A stretch of 64,000 nt of DNA from Mucilaginibacter inviolabilis (lineage in GTDB: Bacteria; Bacteroidota; Bacteroidia; Sphingobacteriales; Sphingobacteriaceae), in NCBI RefSeq assembly GCF_011089895.1, contig NZ_JAANAT010000001.1:868001-932000 (forward strand). The letters run 5' to 3'. Within the stretch, counting starts at the first letter, position 1, and each line of letters begins with the position of its first letter. The notes beneath the pieces were generated by a model that was not told the DNA's origin, did not search any database, and was given only the letters and a program-made list of their open reading frames with translations. Below are positions 36,613-46,316 of this stretch, one piece after another. The position numbers and the translations under genes are program-made.

Positions 36613-38631
36613 ATGAATAAAGTATTTTATCTGTGCGTTGCGTTAGTCGTTTTGAGCGCATGGAATTATCGGGATGGTCACAAAAGGAGTTTTGTTGATG
36701 TAGCCGGAATTGACTCCCTGACAAAACCCGGCGACAATTTCTTTCGCTATGTTAACGGGCGCTGGTATGACACCGCAAAAATTGCCAGCGATCAATCGGG
36801 CGTAGGTTCATATAGTTTCATGAACATCCCGCAAAAGCAACTGTTGCAAAACATCCTGGACAGTGTTTCGAAAACCAAAAATAATATGGGAAGTGTTGAA
36901 CAGAAGGTAGGTGATTTTTATGCTTCAGGTATGGATATGGCTACCATTAACCAACGCGGATACCAACCCATTAAGCCAATACTTGCGCGTATTGACGTCA
37001 TTAACAACATACCATCGCTGATCAAATTCGTAGCAGCGGAATTAAAAAGCGGGAACCGCTCGATCATTAGCTTTAATATTTATCCTGATAACAAAAACAG
37101 CAGCATCAACATTGCCCATGTTTCTCAAACTGGTATTGGCTTGCCTGAAAGGGATTATTATTTCAAAACAGATTCATCTACACTCCTCATTCAGCAAGCC
37201 TATAAAAAATACATCCGCACCTTATTTCAATTAACCGGTAGTGGTGTTGCCACAGCTACTAAGGATGCAGATGTTACTTACAGTATCGAAAAACAAAACG
37301 CGGCATCACATAAAACAAATATTGAACTAAGAGATGTAAACGCAAATTATCATAAAATAGCAGTTGCATCCATCAATAAAACACAAACTAATATAGGATG
37401 GGAATCATTGCTTGCCGACTTAGGTGCAACAACCGACTCTATTGATATGACCCAACCTGCTTATTATGATAAGTTAAATGAACAACTGAAATCAATATCT
37501 ATACATGACTGGAAAATCTATTTAAAAGCAAGTACACTGGAAAACTACGCCGAAACGCTTAGTAAACCATTTGTGGATGCCTCATTTGAATTTAGTAAAG
37601 TATTATCGGGGCAAGCCAAACAAAAATCCCGCAGGCAGATCATGACCGAAAACGTTGACGGCTACTTAGGGCAGGCTTTAGGGCAATTGTATGTGAAACG
37701 ATATTTTAATGAGGGCGCAAAAAAACGTGTACTTGCATTAGTAAACAATTTGCAAAAATCTTTCGAAAACAGGATCAACCATTTGGATTGGATGAGTGAT
37801 AGCACCAAACAAAAAGCAAAAGAAAAATTATACGCCATTACCAAAAAATTGGGCTACCCTGATAAATGGCGCAATTACGATAAGGTGCAGATTAATAGAA
37901 CCAAATACTTTGAAAATATCCTTTCGCTTAACCAAAACGATTATAATTTTGAATTGGCAAAATTGAACAAGCCGGTTGATAAAACAGAATGGGGTACAAC
38001 ACCATCTACGGTTACGGCTTACTATAATCCATCTTTTAATGAAGTTGTTTTCCCCGCCGGTATTTTGCAATTCCCTTATTTTGATTTTTCGGCAGATGAT
38101 GCCATCAATTATGGAGGCATAGGGATGGTGATTGGCCACGAGATGACGCATGCCTTTGATGATCAGGGCGCACAATTTGATAAGGATGGTAACGTAAAAA
38201 ACTGGTGGACAAAGGAAGATTATCAAAAGTTTAGGGAGAAAACAAAACAGTTAGCTGATTTATACGGCTCATTTACCGTTTTAGATACCGTTCATATAAA
38301 GGGAGCCCTGACATTGGGTGAAAACACCGCCGATAATGGGGGCATTGCTATTGCCTATGATGCATTTAAGATGACGGAACAGGGAAAAGGTTCTGTTAAA
38401 ATTGACGGTTTTACCCCGGACCAGCGCTTCTTCCTTTCTATTGCCAGAATATGGCGGGTGAAAACAAGAGATGCATTTCTTCGCACCTACGTAAACACAA
38501 ATCCGCACTCGCCGGCTATGTGGCGTGTAAATGGCCCTTTAATGAATTTTGCCCCCTTTTATAAGGCATTTAATGTACAGCCTGGTGATAAGAATTACAA
38601 ACCAGAAAATCAAAGAGTAAAGATTTGGTAG
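36613..38631 (+). CDS. M13-family zinc metallopeptidase (neprilysin/PepO-like)
   Basis: This 672-aa secreted or periplasmic endopeptidase has an N-terminal hydrophobic signal (MNKVFYLCVALVVLSAWN). The M13 N-terminal domain opens GIDSLTKPGDNFFRYVNGRW. The catalytic region has the zinc motif HEMTH near residue 508 (VIGHEMTHAFDDQGAQFD), the ligand Glu in LGENTADNGG, and the C-terminal block VNGPLMNFAPFYKAF. The family cleaves small peptides up to about 40 residues. It stands as a single gene with its own terminator. Confidence 0.95.
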   Translation: MNKVFYLCVALVVLSAWNYRDGHKRSFVDVAGIDSLTKPGDNFFRYVNGRWYDTAKIASDQSGVGSYSFMNIPQKQLLQNILDSVSKTKNNMGSVEQKVGDFYASGMDMATINQRGYQPIKPILARIDVINNIPSLIKFVAAELKSGNRSIISFNIYPDNKNSSINIAHVSQTGIGLPERDYYFKTDSSTLLIQQAYKKYIRTLFQLTGSGVATATKDADVTYSIEKQNAASHKTNIELRDVNANYHKIAVASINKTQTNIGWESLLADLGATTDSIDMTQPAYYDKLNEQLKSISIHDWKIYLKASTLENYAETLSKPFVDASFEFSKVLSGQAKQKSRRQIMTENVDGYLGQALGQLYVKRYFNEGAKKRVLALVNNLQKSFENRINHLDWMSDSTKQKAKEKLYAITKKLGYPDKWRNYDKVQINRTKYFENILSLNQNDYNFELAKLNKPVDKTEWGTTPSTVTAYYNPSFNEVVFPAGILQFPYFDFSADDAINYGGIGMVIGHEMTHAFDDQGAQFDKDGNVKNWWTKEDYQKFREKTKQLADLYGSFTVLDTVHIKGALTLGENTADNGGIAIAYDAFKMTEQGKGSVKIDGFTPDQRFFLSIARIWRVKTRDAFLRTYVNTNPHSPAMWRVNGPLMNFAPFYKAFNVQPGDKNYKPENQRVKIW

Positions 38632-38662
38632 TAAGCACCCAAGTGATTTTATTTACGATAAG

Positions 38663-38698
38663 CAACAAAACCTGATAATAGTCGGGTTTTGTTGTTTT
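38663..38698 (+). terminator. Terminator after the M13 peptidase
   Basis: CAACAAAACCTGA pairs with TCGGGTTTTGTTG (one G-U) around a 7-nt loop, followed by TTTT. Confidence 0.8.
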
Positions 38699-38847
38699 AT
38701 GTGGGGTGGATAGGAACTTATTAGAACACCTGGACGGGACTTTAGATGTTATAAAGGTATTCTCAAAAATTAAGAATAAAATTCCTGTCCAAACTTTGTA
38801 CAGATTTTTGCAGTAGCTTTGGATAAGCTTTTTGTTTCTTTGCAGTA

Positions 38848-39243
38848 ATGGCTAAAAAGATTGCAGTTTTTTGGATGATAGGGCAATTGCTTCTTGGCAG
38901 TATTGTTTTGCCATTAGGTGATTATTCCATGATTAAAGAATTGCCCCGTATATATCAGGCATATGAAAAGGTGGTGTCACCAGATGAAAAAGGTATACTG
39001 GACTTCATAGGTGATTATGTATTGAATGGTAAAGACATATTAGGCCATAACCAGCATGATCAGCCGTCTAAACCCGGCGCTTTACAATTTCAGGGTAGCC
39101 CATCCTTTGCTGTTACCGTACAACCATCTCTTACTTTGACCCAGCCCTTGCTGTTGGGCTTCGGCACAAAGCCATCCAGACACTATTTTTCTGCTGCGCT
39201 AAGCGATTACCATCCTTCATTATTCCGCCCACCTTTGGTATAA
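38848..39243 (+). CDS. Small secreted/membrane protein upstream of a TonB receptor
   Basis: This 131-aa protein begins with a hydrophobic segment (FWMIGQLLLGSIVLPLG). It then has a polar helical part and a His/Pro-containing C-terminus ending in YHPSLFRPPLV. Similar short proteins ending in an FRPP-type tail stand before TonB-dependent receptor genes in Bacteroidota, to my recollection, without an assigned role. The 52-nt gap to the receptor gene suggests co-transcription. Confidence 0.6.
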   Translation: MAKKIAVFWMIGQLLLGSIVLPLGDYSMIKELPRIYQAYEKVVSPDEKGILDFIGDYVLNGKDILGHNQHDQPSKPGALQFQGSPSFAVTVQPSLTLTQPLLLGFGTKPSRHYFSAALSDYHPSLFRPPLV

Positions 39244-39295
39244 GCGTATCACCAATTTTATTATTCTAACTTTTTACGCTAAACGCTAATTTTTC

Positions 39296-41464
39296 ATGCG
39301 CAAACTTTTTTTAGGGCTTGTGCTGCTGCTTTCTTTTTCAGCACATGCACAATATAATTTACGCCTGGTCGTGAAAGACGACGGGAGCAAATTGCCGTTG
39401 ATAGGTGCAACGGCTTATATCACTGATCTAAAGCGAGGAAATGCTTCGGATTCCAGCGGCCATATCACGATCACAGGTATTCCGGCTGGTAAATATGAGG
39501 TTAAACTAAGTATGATCGGCTATTTGCCGGGGGATAAAACCCTTATACTACCGTCAAAATATGCTGATCAGCTTATCGAAGTTTACCTCGAACCGATGTC
39601 GGGTGAACTGGCCGAAGTAGTGGTGCAAACTAATCGCACCGGACAGAATCGAAGCGATATTCCAACCCGCATCGAAGCGTTGCCGTCGGAAGAACTGGAC
39701 GAGAAAGGTACGATGCGGCCCGGCGATATCAAAATGTTACTGGGCGAGATCACCGGCGTGCATGTTCAAGCTACTTCCGCCGTTAGCGGGTTGGCCAATT
39801 TCCGTATCGAAGGGTTGGACAGCCGCTATACCCAATTGTTACAGGATGGCTTGCCCACTTATGACGGTTTTTCGGGTGGCCTGGGTTTAGTACAGGTATC
39901 ACCGCTGAATTTGAAGCAGGTGGAAATCATTAAGGGTTCAGCCTCTACTTTATATGGGGGCGGTGCCATTGCAGGTTTGGTGAACCTAATCAGCAAAACG
40001 CCCGGTAAACATCCGGAACTAAGTTTTTTGCTCAATCAGAACTCAGCAAATGGTACCGATGCCAGCGGTTTTTATAGCCAGGAATGGAGCAAAATTGGTA
40101 CAACAATCTTCAGTGCTTATAATTACAACGGTGCTTACGATCCGGGAAATACCGGTTTTTCAGCCATTCCTAAAACCAACCGTTTTTTACTCAACCCGAA
40201 GATCTTTTGGAAACCCAGCTGCAAAGATTCTTTATGGCTGGGTGTTAACGTCCTGCACGAAGATCGCCTTGGTGGTGACATGCAGGTAATCAGCGGTAAC
40301 ACCGATAGTCAGCACCAGTATTTCGAACACAACATCAGCGACCGTTTATCCTCGCAAGTTTCCTATACGCACAAGGTCGACAGTGCCAGTCGATTGAACT
40401 TTAAAGGTACGATTGGCTATTTCAACCGGAAGATAACTCAACCGCAGTTTGAGTTTAAGGGTGTACAGGTTTCATCTTATGCTGAAGCGAATTATTTGCG
40501 CAATAGTAAAACCACTAGTTGGGTGGCTGGCGCCGATATATGGACAGATCGATTGACACCAAAGGGTGGGAGTGCCGACCTGGGTTATAGACGTAATACG
40601 TATGGATTATTTATACAAAACACTTTTAAACCGGCTCAGTGGTTTGCAGTAGAAAGCGGACTTCGCTTAGATGGCAATTCGCCTTCACCCGCCTCGCCAG
40701 CGAATGGCTGGTTTTTATTACCGCGTATAAATATCTTATTTAAGATGAATGAACATTGGAGCAGCCGTTTAGGCGGTGGGCTGGGTTACAAAATGCCAGA
40801 CATTTTTAATGATGATGCCGAAGAGCAGGGTTACCGCTACCTGCAACCGTTGAATATCGGCGCGACTAAAGCCGAACGCTCAGCCGGCGCTAATTGGGAC
40901 TTCACCTATAAAGGTGCTGTGGGTGATGCGTTCTTACAGGTTAATGAATTATTGTTTCTGACCAAAGTAAACGACCCTTTGATCTTACAGAACAATGCGT
41001 TTGTCAATGCGCCTGGTTATCTGCTTAGTAAAGGAGCTGAAACGAATGTTAAACTACTGATTGATGAATTGGGTATTTATCTGGGTTATACTTATAATGA
41101 TGTGCAGCGGAATTTTAATGGGATGAACAGCGCGCAGACATTGACACCGAAACAGCAATTGAATGCCGATCTTACCTATGAAGTCGAGCATCACTTCCGT
41201 GCCGGTTTAGAAGGATTTTATACCGGTGAACAATTATTGAGTGGGGGTACCTCCGGGCGTTCCTACTGGACATTTGGCGCATTGGTGCAGAAAATGTGGA
41301 AACATATAGATGTATTCATTAACGCCGAAAACCTGACCGATCAGCGCCAAGGTAAATGGGGAGCGTTATACACAGGAACTGTAACCAGCCCTATGTTTAA
41401 GGACGTGTATGCGCCATTGGAAGGGGTGGTAATCAATGGCGGTGTCAGGATAAAAATGTTTTGA
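39296..41464 (+). CDS. TonB-dependent outer-membrane receptor with N-terminal carboxypeptidase-like domain
   Basis: This 722-aa receptor has a signal peptide ending at SAHAQ. A carboxypeptidase-regulatory-like domain covers about residues 20-105 (GATAYITDLKRGNASDSSG), followed by a plug domain (VHVQATSAVSGLANFRIEG, then IKGSASTLYGGGAIAGLVNL). A 22-strand-type barrel ends in the aromatic GVRIKMF. It imports a ligand using TonB energy. It is smaller than SusC proteins and has no SusD partner, so an iron, siderophore, vitamin or metal ligand is more likely than a glycan. A terminator follows at once. Confidence 0.9.
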   Translation: MRKLFLGLVLLLSFSAHAQYNLRLVVKDDGSKLPLIGATAYITDLKRGNASDSSGHITITGIPAGKYEVKLSMIGYLPGDKTLILPSKYADQLIEVYLEPMSGELAEVVVQTNRTGQNRSDIPTRIEALPSEELDEKGTMRPGDIKMLLGEITGVHVQATSAVSGLANFRIEGLDSRYTQLLQDGLPTYDGFSGGLGLVQVSPLNLKQVEIIKGSASTLYGGGAIAGLVNLISKTPGKHPELSFLLNQNSANGTDASGFYSQEWSKIGTTIFSAYNYNGAYDPGNTGFSAIPKTNRFLLNPKIFWKPSCKDSLWLGVNVLHEDRLGGDMQVISGNTDSQHQYFEHNISDRLSSQVSYTHKVDSASRLNFKGTIGYFNRKITQPQFEFKGVQVSSYAEANYLRNSKTTSWVAGADIWTDRLTPKGGSADLGYRRNTYGLFIQNTFKPAQWFAVESGLRLDGNSPSPASPANGWFLLPRINILFKMNEHWSSRLGGGLGYKMPDIFNDDAEEQGYRYLQPLNIGATKAERSAGANWDFTYKGAVGDAFLQVNELLFLTKVNDPLILQNNAFVNAPGYLLSKGAETNVKLLIDELGIYLGYTYNDVQRNFNGMNSAQTLTPKQQLNADLTYEVEHHFRAGLEGFYTGEQLLSGGTSGRSYWTFGALVQKMWKHIDVFINAENLTDQRQGKWGALYTGTVTSPMFKDVYAPLEGVVINGGVRIKMF

Positions 41465-41484
41465 TGCAATTGAGCTTTAAAATG

Positions 41485-41521
41485 AAAAAGTTGAGTGGTT
41501 TGAAATACTACTCAGCTTTTT
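41485..41521 (+). terminator. Terminator after the TonB receptor
   Basis: AAAAAGTTGAGTGGT pairs with ACTACTCAGCTTTTT (two G-U pairs) around TTGAAAT, ending in a T-run. Confidence 0.8.
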
Positions 41522-41524
41522 CTG

Positions 41525-41553
41525 TGTGCGGAAGAAGGGACTCGAACCCCCAC
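41525..41553 (-). repeat. 29-nt copy of the tRNA-Leu(TAG) 3' end
   Basis: Read on the minus strand, GTGGGGGTTCGAGTCCC and the CTTCCGC acceptor strand plus ACA are identical to the 3' end of tRNA-Leu(TAG) at 32252-32280. No 5' tRNA part is present. It lies 7 nt beyond the stop of the SNF2 gene. Such fragments mark integration at tRNA 3' ends (att scars). Confidence 0.85.
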
Positions 41554-41560
41554 AACTTCC

Positions 41561-44500
41561 CTAATCTGATAAAACATGCATAGGTGTCAACAAATCCAAC
41601 AGATCTTGCCGGGATAGGGCTTTGAGAATGTTGGTATCTGTTTTAACCAGATCATGAACCAGGTCTTTTTTGTTTTCCTGTACCTTCATGATCTTTTCTT
41701 CTACAGTACCGGGACAGATTAACCTTATGGCTACCACTCTTTTGTTTTGCCCAATGCGATGGGCACGGTCAATAGCCTGGTTTTCGACTGCAGGATTCCA
41801 CCAGGGATCAATGAGGTAGATATAATCGGCTTCCGTTAAATTAAGTCCAGTACCGCCTGCTTTGAGACTAATGAGAAATACCCGGCAGTTATGATCTTGC
41901 TGAAAGGATTGTACTACAGCTTCGCGGTTACGGGTTTTGCCGGTTAACTGCACAAAGGAGATCTTTCGGCTAAGGAGCTCTTTACTTACCAAATCAAGCA
42001 TGCCTGTAAACTGCGAAAATACCAATATTTTATGTTCAGGCGATTTACTTTCAATCTGTTCAATCAGGGTATCAATCTTGGCCGATTCCTTGCCCGGCAG
42101 CCGGTCGCCGCTCAATAAAACAGGCGAATCGCAGATCTGGCGAAGTTTGGTAAGCCCCTTCAATACGTTCATCGGGTTTTTTTTAAGCTCTTCGTTGTTG
42201 ATAGCTGATATATATTCCCTGAATTCCTTTTCGTAAGCATCGTAAATCCGTTTTTGTTCGGCACCCATTTCACAATGCAGTACCATTTCTGTTTTCTCTG
42301 GCAAATCGCCGGCAACCTGCTCCTTGGTTCTTCGCAGAATAAAAGGCTTTATCTTCTTTTGTAATTCTGAAGCACGGATGCTGCTTTTGAACTGATCGAT
42401 TGGGGTGGGGTAGATATCCTTGAAATATTGTTTACCGCCCAGTAAACCCGGACAGGCAAAAGAAAGCTGACCATAAAGATCAAAGGTATTGTTTTCGATA
42501 GGTGTACCGGTTACCACCAGTTTATTGCGCGATTTTAACAGGCGCGCAGCCCTATATCTTTGCGATGATGGGTTTTTGATGTTTTGCGACTCATCGAGAA
42601 TGACGTAGTTAAAATGATAATCTTTCAGGAAACGAACATCAGAGAGCATATTGCCGTAGCTTGTAAGGATAATTTCAAACCGGTCAAAATCATGTATTTC
42701 TTTTACCCTGTCGGCTCCGTAAAGGGTATGTAACCTGATAGAGGGCGCAAATTTTTGTATTTCCTGCTGCCAGTTAAAAATGAGGGAAGTTGGAACAACA
42801 ATCAGATTGGTATTCTGACTAACTTTTTTACGCTGCGACAGGATAAAGGCAATCACCTGTATCGATTTTCCCAACCCCATGTCGTCGGCCAGGCAACCGC
42901 CAAAATTAAACTCATCCAGAAAGTTAAGCCAGTTTAATCCCTGATGCTGATAGGGGCGAAGGGCACCCAGTAGTTCGGCCGGTACATCAACAGGAGCAAT
43001 CGTTTCAAAATTGGCAAACTTTTCACGATAGCTTCGCAAATCCTGTTTAACTTCTTCGGCTAAAACTTCTGCATCATAAAGCTCTTCGATAGCCGTGAAA
43101 TTTATTTTAGGTGTATGTAAAGTATCATCGCTAACAACTTCGCCGGCATTAAAATAGCTTTCAAATTTAGCTATCCACTCTGCAGGAAGGATGCCCAGGG
43201 TACCATCATCAAGTTGTATAAACTTACTTTTGTTGCGGATGGCCTTATGCAAGGACTTTAAACTCGCCTTTTTCTGCCCGTATTTGGCCTGTATAATGGT
43301 ATTGAACCAGTTCATACCACTCAATACCTTAATATCGATACTGATTTTATAAGGACTAAGCCGGTTACCTTCTATCTCGTTAAAACCCAGTATAGTAATG
43401 CGCTGCTGTTGCCACTGTTCAAAAACATCCAGAAACCAGTCCTCATTCAGGAAATGTTTTTTGTGCAGGTAAAAATAGTACAGGTCATCATCTGCCTGTT
43501 CTTCAAAATAAGGATGCTGTGTGATCAGGCTGGCTATAAAGGCCCTTTCTGCGGGTTCATTACGCTGTACCTGGAATTCTTTCCCTTTGGCATCGGTAGC
43601 ATAGATATTTCTTTTGGTACGAACCTGTATTTCAGCTTCTCCGTACCGCATTACCGGGATGAGCATTACATGGCTCCCAAAGTCCGACAGGTAAATGATC
43701 TTTTCGGGATCCTGGTTAAAGCCCAATTGTTCCAACTGTTTTGGTGTTGCCTGTTGGATATGCTGGTACTTTACATCAATGGTATCCTCAAGTTTACCCA
43801 GCCATTGACTTTTGATCAAAGGGTATTTGGATTGATGTACGAGCAAATTACCGGGCCTTTGCTTTAAAAAACTCATCACATTTAAGGCCTGCAGGTTATC
43901 GGCCAGATATAGGGTATCACCGTTTAGCAGAAAATAGCTAAACATGATGCGTTGATCTTTTAGGGTATGGCGGTTGCCATCTATTTCCAGATCAAGCGTT
44001 AGTTCAAAAAAAGGTCCATCGGGTTTTACACGCATCTGCACCCCGGGCGGAAGTTGTGCTACTTTAACGGGTATAAGCGATGAGGCGCTTATCTTTTCGC
44101 CCTTTTCTGTATCCTGATAATAAAAAGGATAACCCATTGGGTTTTTGACAATGGCACGCAATGCGGCCAGATCGGTTTCGCTTTTTTTGCCGGTAAGGTT
44201 ATTTTGAAATTTGCTGATACCGGTATAAAATTTCAGTTCCTCATGATCGGTAGTTTTCCAAACCAGGTCCATAGGTTCCAGGCGGTTCAGCGGGTTTTTT
44301 AATTTTCCTTCTTTGGTAAGGGCCGAAGCAAAAAGCTCTACATGCAGGTATTTATAATATTTATGCTCACGGATAACCACAAAAATGCTTTGTTCCTGAT
44401 CCGCTGGAGATGACGCTGGTGGCTGCTCCGGAGCGGATGATACCATCGCGCGCAGGGTATTCAGGCTTTCTTTAGTTACCGGGAAAAGATCAGGGGAATG

Positions 44501-44959
44501 AGGGCTGATCACCAGTTTATTAAACAACAGTTCGATGCGGAAAAACTGATCGGGATCGGGCTCGTTTTCCAACCCATAAGGTATGGCCGCGTTTTTTAAT
44601 TTTTGATGACGCAGCCGGGTATTAAAAAATACGGCAAACTCTTCCTTTTTTAGAATGGTTTGCAGTATTATGGCCTCATGCTCACATAATTTCCCAAGTT
44701 CACTGGCACAAGTACAGGTAAGTAATAATTGCTCAGTATCCTGTGAAACGGTAACCGTAGGAAAGGTGTCGTTTTTAGGATGATGGAAGGCCCCTTCGTT
44801 AACAGCTAAACTGATGGGTACAAGGTATTGACCGGCCTCTTCATCAGTGTAGAAACCGGCTGGATTATGCCGGGCAATATCCCGGCTGGTCATTGATTCC
44901 AGGTTGGCGTCTCTGAAAATAAAATGGTGGTTCCCGTGCTGTGTTTCTATCGTGCTCAA
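41561..44959 (-). CDS. SWIM-domain SNF2/RapA-type helicase
   Basis: This 1132-aa protein has an N-terminal SWIM zinc finger (CTCASELGKLCEH, near residues 81-93) and a long SNF2-associated middle region. The SNF2 ATPase from about residue 660 shows DDMGLGKSIQVIAF (Walker A) and LDESQNIKNPSSQ (motif II). The C-terminal helicase half has GGTGLNLTEADYIYLIDPWW and IDRAHRIGQ. Such bacterial ATPases remodel nucleoprotein, but their cellular job is poorly defined. It is transcribed alone, and its stop abuts a tRNA-Leu fragment. Confidence 0.92.
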   Translation of the reverse strand: MSTIETQHGNHHFIFRDANLESMTSRDIARHNPAGFYTDEEAGQYLVPISLAVNEGAFHHPKNDTFPTVTVSQDTEQLLLTCTCASELGKLCEHEAIILQTILKKEEFAVFFNTRLRHQKLKNAAIPYGLENEPDPDQFFRIELLFNKLVISPHSPDLFPVTKESLNTLRAMVSSAPEQPPASSPADQEQSIFVVIREHKYYKYLHVELFASALTKEGKLKNPLNRLEPMDLVWKTTDHEELKFYTGISKFQNNLTGKKSETDLAALRAIVKNPMGYPFYYQDTEKGEKISASSLIPVKVAQLPPGVQMRVKPDGPFFELTLDLEIDGNRHTLKDQRIMFSYFLLNGDTLYLADNLQALNVMSFLKQRPGNLLVHQSKYPLIKSQWLGKLEDTIDVKYQHIQQATPKQLEQLGFNQDPEKIIYLSDFGSHVMLIPVMRYGEAEIQVRTKRNIYATDAKGKEFQVQRNEPAERAFIASLITQHPYFEEQADDDLYYFYLHKKHFLNEDWFLDVFEQWQQQRITILGFNEIEGNRLSPYKISIDIKVLSGMNWFNTIIQAKYGQKKASLKSLHKAIRNKSKFIQLDDGTLGILPAEWIAKFESYFNAGEVVSDDTLHTPKINFTAIEELYDAEVLAEEVKQDLRSYREKFANFETIAPVDVPAELLGALRPYQHQGLNWLNFLDEFNFGGCLADDMGLGKSIQVIAFILSQRKKVSQNTNLIVVPTSLIFNWQQEIQKFAPSIRLHTLYGADRVKEIHDFDRFEIILTSYGNMLSDVRFLKDYHFNYVILDESQNIKNPSSQRYRAARLLKSRNKLVVTGTPIENNTFDLYGQLSFACPGLLGGKQYFKDIYPTPIDQFKSSIRASELQKKIKPFILRRTKEQVAGDLPEKTEMVLHCEMGAEQKRIYDAYEKEFREYISAINNEELKKNPMNVLKGLTKLRQICDSPVLLSGDRLPGKESAKIDTLIEQIESKSPEHKILVFSQFTGMLDLVSKELLSRKISFVQLTGKTRNREAVVQSFQQDHNCRVFLISLKAGGTGLNLTEADYIYLIDPWWNPAVENQAIDRAHRIGQNKRVVAIRLICPGTVEEKIMKVQENKKDLVHDLVKTDTNILKALSRQDLLDLLTPMHVLSD

Positions 44960-45006
44960 TGCTTTGCCCCGGTATAATTATCGTGAGCGAATTTAGGATA
45001 AAAATA

Positions 45007-45034
45007 GATGTGCGAATGTGCAGATATGCAAATA
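45007..45034 (+). repeat. Module A repeat copy upstream of the SNF2 gene
   Basis: GATGTGCGAATGTGCAGATA and the bases after it are a diverged copy of the TGTGCGGATATGCA family, in the gap before the SNF2 start codon. No module B was found beside it. Confidence 0.6.
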
Positions 45035-45088
45035 ATGCTAAAAAAAGTGGCAAAGCTTATTTGATTACACTAAATACTTGGCCCCGGG

Positions 45089-45108
45089 TGGGTTTACATG
45101 TAAACCCA
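45089..45108. promoter_or_regulatory. 20-bp perfect palindrome upstream of the SNF2 gene
   Basis: TGGGTTTACATGTAAACCCA is fully self-complementary. A second half-site CATGTAAACCCA lies about 90 bp to the right, near 45187. This could be an operator for a dimeric regulator. There is no T-run, so it is not a terminator. Confidence 0.45.
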
Positions 45109-45210
45109 TTAAATGCTAATGTTTTTTATTTAAGTTATTGATTTTTAATTAAATATATAAATGTTGATCCTCGGAAGTATAAACCATGTAAACCCAAAAT
45201 GTCTGCCTGT

Positions 45211-46269
45211 TCAAAGGTTATGTCTAATTCCATTTTTCAAGCTGTATTTTTCATTCTTTAAGTACGATGCTGTCCATTGCAGGGCTATTTTGCTTCTTTG
45301 GCCGGTTTGGCAAATGAATACCAGTTTTTTGTTGGCTGGTATATCATCGGCAAACTCTTGCAATTCGTACAGTGGGATATTTATGCCACCTATGTTGTAT
45401 TCATCAAATTCATAGATTTCGCGTACGTCAATGATGCAGATCTCTTCAGGGTTTTGCGCGAGCCAGTTGTTTAAAGTTTCCATGCTGATTTCACGATCCG
45501 GAATTGCTGCCTGGTTAACGATCCCTGGGGCCGAAATTGCCTTCCCATGCTTAGTTATTTTATATATGCTGATACTATTATTATCCAGCGCGTTCATGCT
45601 GAATAGTTTGCCGGATAGGGTTTCACCTATACCGCAGATGATCTTAATAACTTCGTTAGCCATATAGGTGCCGATAATACCCGGAAGAACGCCGATAACG
45701 CCCGCTTCTTCGCAATTGGGTACTTCATTTTCCGGAGGGGGCTCCGGAAACAGATCGCGATAATTTGGGCCGTTCTGATAATTGAACACCGATACCTGTC
45801 CTTCAAACTTAAAAATAGAGCCAAATACCAATGGTTTATTTAAGGCCACACAAGTATCATTAACCAGGTAACGTGTGGTAAAGTTATCGGAGCCATCAAC
45901 AATTATATTGTATCCGCCGATCAGCGTTACTGCATTGTCGGCAGTTAATCTTTCTTTGTAAGCGGTTAATTCAATAAAAGGGTTTAACCATTCCAGCTTT
46001 TGCTTAGCTGTTTCGGCTTTGGGTTTTCCAACATCGGCAATGGAGTACAGGATTTGCCGGTGCAGATTACTGATATCTACCACATCATCATCAACAATAC
46101 CCACATAGCCAACACCGGCGGCTACCAGGTATTGCAAAACTGGACAACCTAAGCCTCCTGCACCAATCATCAGCACCCTGGCAGTTTTTAATTTTTCCTG
46201 TCCGGCCAACCCTAATTCGGGCAGTATGATCTGGCGGTTATATAGTTTTAGTTCTTCACGTTCCAACAT
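45211..46269 (-). CDS. thiF: ThiF/MoeB-type adenylyltransferase with rhodanese domain
   Basis: This 352-aa last gene of the thiamine operon adenylates the C-terminal glycine of ThiS (or MoaD). The E1-like domain shows GAGGLGCPVLQYL (nucleotide binding), DDDVVDISNLHRQ and NCEEAGVIGVLPG. A C-terminal rhodanese domain (about 250-352) has an active-site Cys in VFICQTGQRS. The zinc-type CxxC pair common in MoeB/ThiF is not evident. Operon position favours ThiF; dual use for molybdopterin is possible because no separate MoeB is visible here. Confidence 0.88.
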   Translation of the reverse strand: MLEREELKLYNRQIILPELGLAGQEKLKTARVLMIGAGGLGCPVLQYLVAAGVGYVGIVDDDVVDISNLHRQILYSIADVGKPKAETAKQKLEWLNPFIELTAYKERLTADNAVTLIGGYNIIVDGSDNFTTRYLVNDTCVALNKPLVFGSIFKFEGQVSVFNYQNGPNYRDLFPEPPPENEVPNCEEAGVIGVLPGIIGTYMANEVIKIICGIGETLSGKLFSMNALDNNSISIYKITKHGKAISAPGIVNQAAIPDREISMETLNNWLAQNPEEICIIDVREIYEFDEYNIGGINIPLYELQEFADDIPANKKLVFICQTGQRSKIALQWTASYLKNEKYSLKNGIRHNL

Positions 46270-46284
46270 TTTTTAAATTTTGAA

Positions 46285-46304
46285 CCCTCTCCTTCAGGAG
46301 AGGG
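46285..46304. repeat. CCCTCTCC/GGAGAGGG hairpin repeat between thiH and thiF
   Basis: CCCTCTCCTTCAGGAGAGGG forms a perfect 8-bp stem with a TTCA loop, followed by CAGGGTGAGG. This is a REP-like dispersed intergenic type with no T-run. It could stabilise or attenuate the operon transcript. Confidence 0.65.
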
Positions 46305-46316
46305 CAGGGTGAGGCT

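Noticed and set aside
32197..41553. Genomic island bounded by tRNA-Leu and its 3' fragment
   Set aside because: The two copies are in inverted orientation, and the segment holds core genes such as efp. No integrase was seen.
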